From NCBI GenBank assembly GCA_000727475.1, contig KL647290.1, positions 3,669,373-3,733,372 of the forward strand: a DNA stretch of 64,000 nt, in the 5' to 3' direction. The notes beneath the pieces are model-generated. The model ran no database searches and was not told the DNA's origin. It worked only from the letters and a program-made list of their open reading frames with translations. The DNA is from Sarcocystis neurona. Lineage: Eukaryota > Apicomplexa > Conoidasida > Eucoccidiorida > Sarcocystidae. Every line of letters begins with the position of its first letter. Within the stretch, counting starts at the first letter, position 1. This document shows positions 23,303 to 30,534 of the stretch, one piece after another. Position numbers and translations under genes: made by a program.

Positions 23303-24714
23303 GCATACGTACACATTTGTACATATATATATGGACATACCGTGATAGGCGTGCTGTTCTCTTGGAAGTTTCTGCTGCATAAGCACATATATATATGTAT
23401 ATATCGATGAGTGTGTTGCTTTCCTGAAATTCTCTGCTGCATACATACATATCTGTATATATATACTGATGAGCACGTCGCTCTCTTGGAAGTTTCTGAT
23501 GCAGTCACAGACGTGGAGGACCTTCACAAGTGGATGCGGCAGGCACTTCTGCTGCACCCGCTTTTTGAAGAAGTGCCGCTTGACCAACTGGCCGATGATC
23601 CATGTATTGCTGCTATCGAACGAGATACTGAAGAGGGCATGAAGGTAGGCCAGAAAATGTATATACTAGCGCATGCACCTCGTTACAAGATGGTTCCTGG
23701 CAGAGGACTAGTACGTCTTCACTTTGTCTTTGCATGTTTCTGTGGAAATATATATATATATATGTATACGTGTCCATATATGTATTTACCAGTATGTGTG
23801 TGTCCACATATGTATACAGATATCATGTGTATAGATATTTGTATGTGCAGCCGTCTGTAAGACAAGAAGTGTGTCCGTGTGTATACTAACATATGTCAAG
23901 ATATACATAGACGTGTATATACCCGTGGGTGTTGTCCACCGCTTGCATGGGTACGTCGATCGCTCTGTGTGTATGCATCATCGCACTTGTATTGATGTAG
24001 CCTGGTACATTCGTCTACGCATACGTTTGTTCGTTCATCTACTTGAATTTCCCCTTCTGGCGCAACAGGTGCGTAGATGAAAAAGAAGAAGAAAGTACAG
24101 TCGTAGTCCTTCTGCATAAATCTTGCGCGTAGGTTCGTATAACTGTCGACTTACGTGTCGTCGACGTCGTGTGTACGCAGTTTCATGCACACAGACGAAC
24201 ATACCGAAGCAGGGGTGGTGCGACGCGCATGAGAAAAGCGAACTATTTTTGTCTCCGTCGGTGTCTCTCTCTGTGTGTGTGCGGCTGGTTGATGTCTCCA
24301 TCCGCGTCTCTGCATGCATGCGGCTGGAACTCCGAGAGACACCGCGGGAGAGACGTGAAGAAGAGACGTCGGTTTCCTCTTTATGAACACGCGTTGAGAG
24401 TAGCCACTGGACTGCCTAGGCACCAGCGTCCATTGTGTGCTAGTTGGCAGAGAAAACAGCATGCGTAGCCGCACAGCTGCTACAGCGTCTGGGGCTCAAC
24501 ACGAGAATCTTCGTGCGTGGAGGGTCCTCAAGTAGTTGCCGGCGGCTTAGGAGGTCTACGCACATTTTGCGGGGAAGCTGGGCGTCTCACTAAGTGCCCC
24601 ACTGCGCGTCTGCAGACAAATAGACCGGGGAATGGAAGGAGGAAAATATACGTCTGCGTGCATCTGCCCATGTGTACGCTTGACCGTATACTGTCAACGT
24701 ATGTGTATGCGTAG
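532..24714 (+). CDS. TRM8: tRNA (guanine-N7-)-methyltransferase, TRM8/METTL1 family, ten exons over 24 kb
   Basis: Catalytic subunit that uses S-adenosylmethionine to make m7G46 in the tRNA variable loop; in other eukaryotes it works with a WD-repeat partner (Trm82/WDR4). Proposed exons: 532-792, 3085-3403, 7616-7690, 10901-10959, 12779-12841, 17014-17082, 19431-19501, 21592-21650, 23505-23644, 24616-24714; all use GT/AG and all phases match, giving 404 residues. Family motifs in order: YRQRA/HCNPLSD split by intron 1; YPRNPDYVDWS; the SAM loop VEFLDVGCGFGGLL; RFPKTLFLGVEIR; VTNYVGERIDALR; NIAVLRTNVMKFL; MFFCFPDPHFKR with the catalytic Asp; YAFVLRPGGLLYT; TDVEDLHKWM; HPLFEEVPLDQLADDP; TEEGMK. 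Human METTL1 is 276 residues; the excess is an Ala/Thr N-terminus and a Ser/Ala insert in exon 2. Exons 1-9 are firm. Exon 10 (TNRPGNGRRKIYVCV) is weaker; an alternative acceptor at 24069 would give only VRR and a stop. Confidence 0.92.
659..757 (+). repeat. Three-copy 33-bp repeat encoding GTASWAAAATD in TRM8 exon 1
   Basis: A 33-bp unit is repeated nearly exactly three times inside the N-terminal exon of the methyltransferase and keeps the reading frame, giving three copies of an 11-residue Ala-rich peptide with one Trp each. It lies before the conserved YRQRA motif, in a part of the protein that is not conserved in the family, so it is probably a disordered extension. Confidence 0.85.
793..3084 (+). 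other. TRM8 intron 1 (2.3 kb), TATA-rich
   Basis: The donor GTAAGT follows the Ala codon of YRQRA and the acceptor CACATGCAG precedes the His of HCNPLSD, both in phase 0. The intron holds long TA/TATA/CATATA tracts (about 965-1400), a 16-bp AT minisatellite (about 1687-1820) and CG-richer sequence near 2580-2900. Open frames on both strands there look fortuitous. Confidence 0.85.
1687..1822. repeat. AT-only minisatellite, 16-bp unit, about 8 copies
   Basis: The unit TTCTATATTATATATA is repeated about eight times with almost no variation, within intron 1 of the TRM8-like gene. The flanks (1500-2060) are also strongly AT-rich but not regularly repeated. Confidence 0.9.
3565..3812. repeat. Diverged direct repeat of about 75 bp
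   Basis: Two copies, near 3565-3638 and 3738-3812, share the core 'cgtagaaagtagagca' and then 'cgtggcttcactgg' plus 'ataacgcgatgc'. They are separated by about 100 bp of TATATA-rich sequence within TRM8 intron 2. Confidence 0.8.
5049..5695. other. Assembly gap (run of N, 647 bases)
   Basis: Unsequenced bases inside TRM8 intron 2. The right flank begins with a TA dinucleotide tract, so the gap probably reflects a simple repeat. No exon of the methyltransferase is missing here, because exon 2 and exon 3 join in phase across it. Confidence 0.95.
8450..8630. repeat. Degenerate tandem repeat of about 30 bp (GCAGCAGCGC core) in intron 3
   Basis: About six degenerate units with the core CCGCAGCAGCGC followed by AAGTAGAA, GAGGAGAA or similar. 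On the plus strand they encode Ala-rich peptide in one open frame. They lie inside an intron of the TRM8-like gene. Confidence 0.7.
9500..10770. repeat. 1.27-kb homopyrimidine-biased TTC/ATC/TCC tract
   Basis: The plus strand is almost entirely built from TTC, ATC, TCC and TTT triplets, with few purines other than the A of ATC and sparse G. It has no stop codons in several frames on both strands and therefore shows Ser/Phe/Leu-only and Met/Lys/Glu-only false frames. It ends about 130 bp before exon 4 of the TRM8-like gene. Confidence 0.92.
10960..12778 (+). other. TRM8 intron 4 (1.8 kb)
   Basis: Donor GTAAGC after EIREK and acceptor CTGTTCAG before VTNYVGER, both phase 0. It is mostly TGTATATA-type sequence. 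From about 11600 to 12030 there are degenerate, roughly 80-bp repeats with cores such as 'gtgtcaccgc' and 'cgtgttgacgc'. I see no coding potential. Confidence 0.8.
13340..13795. repeat. Imperfect inverted repeat, arms about 90-105 bp
   Basis: The left arm (about 13340-13445) read on the minus strand matches the right arm (about 13685-13795) read on the plus strand. Shared cores are 'gccggtggcagagcgaagaag' on one strand and 'gcagccctc' plus 'ccggtggcagagcgaag' on the other. The spacer is about 240 bp. Both arms are open in the same frame relative to their own orientation. Confidence 0.75.
15200..15372. repeat. Tandem duplication of about 80 bp
   Basis: Two adjacent diverged copies within TRM8 intron 5 share 'atgcccgt.ccagcgtctc', then 'cacatg' or 'tacatg', and end in a related 'attcaaaggc' or 'aactcacaggc'. 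Confidence 0.7.
17157..17339. repeat. 183-bp direct repeat, copy 1
   Basis: By eye it is identical to 18322-18504 except for one base (GGTAATTTC against GGTAACTTC). It contains an acceptor-like CTGTTCTTCCCCCACAG, a TATATATAG/GTAGAT donor-like site and a second CTGTACTACAG/GTAA site. Confidence 0.95.
17340..18020. repeat. GATA/TAGATATAGA simple-repeat tract
   Basis: About 680 bp of degenerate TAGATA, AGATATAGA and GATAGATA units. On the minus strand it yields long false frames of Tyr/Leu/Ser/Ile. It lies between the two 183-bp repeat copies. Confidence 0.93.
18322..18504. repeat. 183-bp direct repeat, copy 2
   Basis: Near-identical partner of 17157-17339 (one mismatch seen). It is followed directly by a TATA/CGTATA tract instead of the GATA tract that follows copy 1. 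Confidence 0.95.
18790..19055. repeat. Minisatellite with GTAGCATATCTACAATAC core, about six copies
   Basis: Cores near 18795, 18833, 18890, 18932, 18990 and 19038 share 'gcatatctacaata' with small changes, often preceded by 'cgccgt' or 'cgctgt'. Units are about 40-58 bp apart, with TATA-rich spacers. Confidence 0.85.
19502..21591 (+). other. TRM8 intron 7 (2.1 kb), CT-rich
   Basis: The exon 7 donor is GTGCGA after AA, and the acceptor TTCTGCTGCGCAG supplies C, giving Asn (RRIIN-LPLLSVYAF). The first 400 bp are a TCTCTGTCTCC-type tract (about 19600-19920). The remainder is mixed sequence without recognised coding content. Confidence 0.8.
21868..21970 (+). repeat. About 100-bp repeat related to the exon 9 acceptor region, copy A
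   Basis: It begins 'cttggaagtttctgctgcat', passes through a TATATATG tract and 'cgatgagtgtgttgctttc', and ends near 'atacatatctgtata'. It is nearly identical to 23361-23460. Confidence 0.9.
23130..23290. repeat. Tandem repeat, three diverged units of about 55 bp
   Basis: Units share 'GGACACGCAT' or 'GGACGCGCAT', then 'cgcttcat' or 'cgctccat', then an 'acgtgtacaaa'-like segment and a TATATA run ending in ATATAG. The first unit is partial, near 23143. Confidence 0.7.
23361..23504 (+). repeat. About 100-bp repeat copy B plus a half copy that forms the exon 9 acceptor
   Basis: Copy B (23361-23460) matches 21868-21970. It is followed by a half unit (about 23469-23504) reading 'gatgagcacgtcgctctc', then 'ttggaagtttctgatgcag', whose last AG is the splice acceptor of exon 9. 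In the other copies the corresponding position reads GCAT, so no AG is present. Confidence 0.88.
23645..24615 (+). other. TRM8 intron 9 (proposed)
   Basis: Donor GTAGGC after EEGMK; proposed acceptor GCGCGTCTGCAG, both phase 0. Reading straight through the donor leaves the family's conserved C-terminus, so an intron is likely, but the position of the last exon is the weakest part of the model. Confidence 0.6.
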
Positions 24715-25898
24715 ACCGATACGTGTTACACGTGTATACGTATATTCATGTCGTTATTTATCCCTACATACATATATATATATATATGTGCTAGACAGAA
24801 GTAGAAGTGCCGGATGGAAAGAACTGCTTGAGCGCCAGACCAGCGTAGGTTTACTCGGCGTCGCCCGTACTCATTATCCCGCTACATCTACGTGCGTCTG
24901 TATACGCTGATGCAAAGGTATGTGTGCATGTATATATACGCATATACATCTCTCTCTCTATATGTATATGTGTATACGTATATGTATTTGAAGAGGTAGA
25001 AAGATGCACACATCTGCATATATACGTGTGTGTATGTCGTGTGCGTGCCGGGTGTGTGTGCGTGACTTCTGGCTCGCTGGCAGGTGGAGCGCCTAGGGCA
25101 GCCTTGCTATACGTGCGTCTTCCGCCGGCTGCCTGACCTTCCACTTTGTTGTACGTGCTAGTCAAAAAAAAAAGAAAGACCGGGACTGAAGAAGACCCCG
25201 AGGCGCAGTCAACCTCATCTCTTTCTGCGGCACCACCACACCCTGGGGGTGCATGTAGTCGCACGAACTACGTGCGCACGTATACATATACGTACATACA
25301 TACATGTATATACGCATATAAATATATATGCATATATGTGTAGATGTAGATATACGTGTGAACAATCTGTACGTGTATGTGTGAACAGCAGCCAAAGAAA
25401 GAAGTACTCAAAAATAAGGAAGAAGAGAGGCCAAACGAAGTTGTTTCCGACGTCCGTATATGGCTGGTGCATACACGCCAGCAGACACAAACGACATATA
25501 TGTATGTGTATACACATGCATACATACGTATATACCTGGAACTGGAAAGGAATGCTTTACTAAAGCATTACTTAGCAAAGGTAGCGTCCGTTTTGTTTCT
25601 CGGGAATGCGGGTATTGCTTCGGCGCAGGCGGTAGGATACACAGTCGTATAAATCTGTATATGCATATACATATATATATATATACGTACTCTTTGTAAA
25701 CCTACTGGCACACGTGTGTGTCCTGGCGTCTGTGTATACGTATACATGTATATATATGTATATGTGTATATGTGTATACCTACACATGTGTGCACGAGTA
25801 GACGCACATACAAATATTCGGATATATGCGTGTAAAGCTTTGTAAATGCAAACTTTTGTACGGAGTTAAAACAGTGGTGTACGTGTTTATGTTTGTTA

Positions 25899-25934
<36 letters not shown>

Positions 25935-25966
25935 TATGTCGTGTGTGTGTGTGTGTGTGTGTGTGT
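24715..25966. other. Sequence between the TRM8 gene and the first gap; no gene called
   Basis: Mixed TATA-rich DNA. Short coding-like pieces occur on the minus strand, for example a stretch near 25080-25140 and one ending in a stop near 25568. They may be 3' exons of the minus-strand gene to the right, but I cannot link them in phase. The segment ends in a TA tract and a GT tract at the gap. Confidence 0.35.
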
Positions 25967-26632
25967 NNNNNNNNNNNNNNNNNNNNNNNNNNNNNNNNNN
26001 NNNNNNNNNNNNNNNNNNNNNNNNNNNNNNNNNNNNNNNNNNNNNNNNNNNNNNNNNNNNNNNNNNNNNNNNNNNNNNNNNNNNNNNNNNNNNNNNNNNN
26101 NNNNNNNNNNNNNNNNNNNNNNNNNNNNNNNNNNNNNNNNNNNNNNNNNNNNNNNNNNNNNNNNNNNNNNNNNNNNNNNNNNNNNNNNNNNNNNNNNNNN
26201 NNNNNNNNNNNNNNNNNNNNNNNNNNNNNNNNNNNNNNNNNNNNNNNNNNNNNNNNNNNNNNNNNNNNNNNNNNNNNNNNNNNNNNNNNNNNNNNNNNNN
26301 NNNNNNNNNNNNNNNNNNNNNNNNNNNNNNNNNNNNNNNNNNNNNNNNNNNNNNNNNNNNNNNNNNNNNNNNNNNNNNNNNNNNNNNNNNNNNNNNNNNN
26401 NNNNNNNNNNNNNNNNNNNNNNNNNNNNNNNNNNNNNNNNNNNNNNNNNNNNNNNNNNNNNNNNNNNNNNNNNNNNNNNNNNNNNNNNNNNNNNNNNNNN
26501 NNNNNNNNNNNNNNNNNNNNNNNNNNNNNNNNNNNNNNNNNNNNNNNNNNNNNNNNNNNNNNNNNNNNNNNNNNNNNNNNNNNNNNNNNNNNNNNNNNNN
26601 NNNNNNNNNNNNNNNNNNNNNNNNNNNNNNNN
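25967..26632. other. Assembly gap (run of N, 666 bases)
   Basis: Both flanks show the same order of elements: TTTGTTAG, a long TA run, GTATATG and a GT run. The gap may therefore hide a tandem copy, or be an artefact of misjoined identical repeats. Confidence 0.95.
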
Positions 26633-26642
26633 TTGTTTGTTA

Positions 26643-26680
<38 letters not shown>

Positions 26681-26765
26681 GCGTGTGTGTGTGTGTGTGT
26701 GTGTGTGAATTTGTGTATTTGTGTGTGAGAATATACACATATGTATGCGAGCGTAACTTGAGGCA

Positions 26766-26875
26766 CGTTTTGAGTATGAGCGGGGAAGAGGCCGCTTCGC
26801 GAAGCACATGCGTAACCTCTTCGGCTAGTCGTTGTGTCCTGTGCTCGATAGACTCCGCACAACCCACTTTCCTGT
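26766..26875 (-). CDS. Candidate exon of an unrecognised minus-strand gene
   Basis: Read on the minus strand after the acceptor-like CTGCTGCACAG there is an open, charged frame (CAESIEHRTQRLAEEVTHVL and onward to LILKTCLK) with a helical, protein-like look. Its phase needs two bases from the previous exon and does not agree with the proposed exon ending at 27029. An alternative frame begins directly after the AG. It is probably part of the gene to its right, but unresolved. Confidence 0.35.
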
Positions 26876-27028
26876 GCAGCAGTTATATATGTACATATAT
26901 ATGTATATATATGTATATATGGATAGATAGATAGGTAGATAGATAGATATACAGGTTTATAAAAAGAGAAATGTCCGCACTTTGATGTAGCCACCTGTGA
27001 GTGTAGGTTTATGTGTGCGTTTATATAC

Positions 27029-30004
27029 TGCCGTGGAGGTGGAGGACCGCGTGCGTGCGCCGAATGCACTGAAGGAGCCTGCCTGCTTCAGGACAGCTCT
27101 GTGAGTTTCTGTCACTTTTACGATTTCCTCGTCATCCTGTAGTGATAGCCCGGCAGGCCGCACGTCAAGTCGTGTCGGTTTAATGTGCTTAAGCAGACAC
27201 GCGTTTGTCTTCAAGTATGTGCAGTCGAAAGCCGTCTACAGAGATTTACATTTTTTAGAGCCCACAGCAGTCGTGGATGTGTGGGGAAGTCACGTGGCTC
27301 GAAAAAGCTGCGCGCACCTATCAAGCACGCCAGAGGAGTCGCACGCGTCGCGCACAGGCGAATCCTCTCTGTAAAAACCACACCTGTCCACTGCTGCTGT
27401 CCGCCGACTCATCCCGCCTATCCCACATGTACCACCTGCGTAGTCAACGTAGGTACAACTGTACAAAGATATCCGTATATATGTGCGTCTACATGTGTGA
27501 GTATGTGAAGGTGTGTGTGTGTGGTGATGGTGTATAGATAATTTCTGTATACGCGCAAATATGCGTGCGTGGGCGGGTGCTCAGCCGTTCTGTACGTGCA
27601 TTAAAATACATGTTGACCTCTTTAGATACCACTGGGTACACGCACATTTACGGGAGTAAACGTTCCTCCGGCTCCCAGTGGTGAACACGTGTACTTCAGA
27701 GCGCGCGTCTTTCCGCAACAGCAGCGTGTGCGGATATATATAATTCTTGGCAACCGAGTGTTGCTGCGGAACCCGACGGTAGCTTCATTACGGATGCGAG
27801 TATTCCATCTTCGGCAGGCGCGCCACTGAGTCCGGTTCCAACGCTTCGCATGCGGATGCTCCGTACAGAATGTACCACACATGCACATGCGGCTTAACGT
27901 GTCCTCAAGGATAAATTTGGTAATTAGTGTACCTGTGAATCGAGACACCGTTACGTGTGTGTGCGCGTGTACGGGTGTACAAGGTCGCCTCCTTTACACA
28001 AGTATACATATACAGATATATATATGTATATGTATACATATGTACAACAGTGTGTCTCTATCTCGTATCTACGTGGTTGCACCTACGTATCCTCTTCAGA
28101 ACCGATATCGCCAGCCGCGCCGCAGAAGCAGTGTCACACGTGGAGAAACGTGTTTTACTGATGAGATCAAGTGCTCGCGCGTGTCCTGGGTTGAAGCACA
28201 ACTGGCAGGCACGTTCTCCCGGGGCGGTCGACGGTGCCACTGCACGGTATACCTGCCCGTAACAGCGAAGAACGGCTGCCGCCCCGCTGCTTTTTCGTTT
28301 CACTGAACACTGCGTGCAACCGCGCGCGACCGCAGGCACCCATGCGCCAGAACTTATTTTGGATGAGGAAATGTGAGGGCGCACTACCCTGCCGCGCCGT
28401 CTCCAGCACTATTTTCTGAGTAGCTGCTGCTACTGCACGCCATCGCGCTGCATTTGTCCTTTTCGAAAGACAACTCGAGCACGCCTCGTTCTCCATACGT
28501 CAAACGTTTACGCCACACACCTCATCTGCACAGGTGTACGCATGCATAGATAAAAACGTCTGGACAGAAACACATGCACACTATACCTATATGGACAAGT
28601 ATTCACATGTACATCAGTACAACTACGTGCAGGCGGCTAAGCGCTTCGTCAGAAAGTTACGAAAAATAAAGCGGTCGCGCGCGGGCCACACAAAAAGTAA
28701 GCTCTCCCCCCTATATGCCTCGAAGACGCCCCCCCACCTGCACGTGCCTCGTCGCCTGGGCCCCGCCACGAGGAACTGCGCATAAACACGTACTTGCAGT
28801 CTACGACGAAACAGCTTGCATGCACGCAAGGGCAGGTAGGCGCGACGTCCTACACGCTGTAATTCCACTAATTGACTCACTCTGGAGACATGCACGCGTG
28901 GAAATCTTCTTTCCGGCTTCACACAGAAATCCACCGCTTGCGCGGCTCCCGCTCCAACGCATTGGGGAAAGACGCGCACGTTATGGCACGCGTCCCATAA
29001 CGCACCGTGGGCAGCCACAGCAGCCGTGCATGCCCAGCGACTGACACGCACACGCGTACGTGTTGCGCGAGGTCTTGCCGCTCGAAGAACACTGCTGCTG
29101 CCTCTCGCGCCGCATCTGGCGATGTCTGCTGCACGCAGTTGCACCCGCTGTCTATGACGTGTCGTTACAGCGGAGAGAAGACGGATACTCTTCTGCATCA
29201 TACCGGTCGTCGCAAACACGTCTTCTGCTGAGAGTCTTTCCTGTGTATGCCTTGCAACCGACGAACAAATCTACGTATATACACGCGGCTGCGCTATGCG
29301 CAGACGACTGTACACGTATACATATGTAGATGTGTTTGTTTGAGACACGGGGCTGCGTGTGAATCTTTGCATGACGCAGCGAAATGGGGGAAATGAACCA
29401 CACAAGTCAGGAAACTGCTAAGCGGGTCACAAAGCTGCTGTGCCACGTATAAAAAACTACATCCTTGCGCGGGGACACTAGCCGCTTCAAGTGTACGTAC
29501 ACCCCATCTGTCACCGCACACATAAACACCACGCCTGGTACGACACCACGTACGGAAAACCTTCCGTCTTTGCAAAGAACAACCCTCTAGTGTCCGCACA
29601 CCGCACTTGCTGCAGCGGACGGTATACCCACACCACTTGAACACGCACTACACTGCACACGCCTTGCGATGTGCCCCCCTTTTCGCAGGCGCTGCATTCA
29701 ACAAAAAGAGACCTCATGCAGCTGCTGCTCCTGCTCCTGCTACATTTGCTGCTCCCGCTGCTGCTGCGTCTTTTGCTCTGTCTGCTGCTGCATTTGCTGC
29801 TACTCTTGATGCTGCCCTTGAGACTGTTCCTCGTCTTCCTCCTGCCCCTTCTACGGGTGCAGCACCTTGGCTGTACTCGCGTTTGCAAATCCCATCCACC
29901 TGCTGCAGCTCTGCATTCCTTAATTTCCTCCGCCAAAGCAGTCCGTCGCAACATTTAACGTTCTCCTCGGTATCCCAGTAAACTTTTCCCAAATAGCGTG
30001 GCAT
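27029..30004 (-). CDS. Unrecognised protein; chain of seven phase-compatible exons
   Basis: Proposed exons, high to low: 29900-30004 (from an ATG, MPRYLGKVYWDTEENV), 29060-29128 (SPDAAREAAAVFFERQDLAQ), 28253-28415 (IVLETARQGS, HFLIQNKFWRMG), 28087-28185 (ARALDLISKTRFSTCDTASA), 27792-27903 (VHVWYILYGASACEALEPDS), 27329-27368 (EDSPVRDACDSSG) and 27029-27235 (TYLKTNACLLKHIKPTRLDV, DDEEIVKVTETHRAVL). All use GT/AG and phases agree; the 27329 donor (GTGCTT) is weak, and a better donor at 27318 would break phase. The product is at least 265 residues, without low-complexity tracts and with helix-like spacing. Further 3' exons probably lie near 26.8 kb or in the gap. I recognise no domain. The agreement of several independent phases argues for a real gene; ends are uncertain. 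Confidence 0.5.
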
Positions 30005-30534
30005 GTTTTCAGCAAGCGTCGACGCCTTTGCTGCCTACTTTCGAATGATTTACGAATGTAAGCCTGTACAGCGCTGCATCCACGCTGTGCAGAGAAGGCT
30101 GCTGCAGCAGCACAAGCCCTCCTGTGGCTGTTACTCCTGCCGCCCTCTTCCACATTTATATAATCATATACATATATATATAGATACAGATATTTGTATA
30201 TATACGTATGCAAGTGTAGCTAACCCCGGACACACTTGTGTATACATACATTTTTGTTTTGTACAGACAAATGTGACAGTCTGCGCATACACGTCGTTAA
30301 CGCGCCGCTACACACGTGAGCTGCTATCGCAGCCGCGGTCTCGTGTTGCTGCTGCAGGCCCTTTGTGTGAGACAAGTGCTGCAGCCGCCGGCATGCCGCT
30401 CTTGCTGGAGCTTCGCGCCAACAGCAGCAGCAGCAGCGACAGCAGCCCCAGTCTAACCCTCACGATCTCGTCTGCAGCAGTTGTCGCTGCTCATCACTTC
30501 CTGCAAGTTGAGACAGTGCTGCAGCGACCAGTCA
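30005..30534. other. Spacer between two minus-strand genes
   Basis: About 530 bp between the proposed start at 30004 and the stop of the giant frame at 30535-30537. It contains a small TATA tract (about 30165-30215). A minus-strand frame here (VQAYIRKSFESRQQRRRRLL) is basic and somewhat IQ-motif-like, but it overlaps the 29900-30004 exon in another frame, so I do not call it. Confidence 0.4.

Larger units (their letters stand above)
21651..23504 (+). other. TRM8 intron 8 (1.9 kb) with acceptor-like repeats
   Basis: Donor GTAATT after LLYT plus one base; acceptor TTTCTGATGCAG before TC ACA GAC, so the split codon is Val. It is CT-rich at about 21970-22630, then TATA-rich. It contains repeated copies of the acceptor-proximal sequence at 21868-21970 and 23361-23504. 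Confidence 0.85.

Noticed and set aside
25568..27069. Minus- and plus-strand frames of 235-429 codons crossing 25967-26632
   Set aside because: They run through the run of N and are filled with unknown residues, so they have no evidential value.
29920..30213. IQ-motif-like minus-strand peptide (VQAYIRKSFESRQQRRRRLL)
   Set aside because: It overlaps, in another frame, the exon 29900-30004 that links in phase to downstream exons. A single degenerate IQ-like match is weak evidence.
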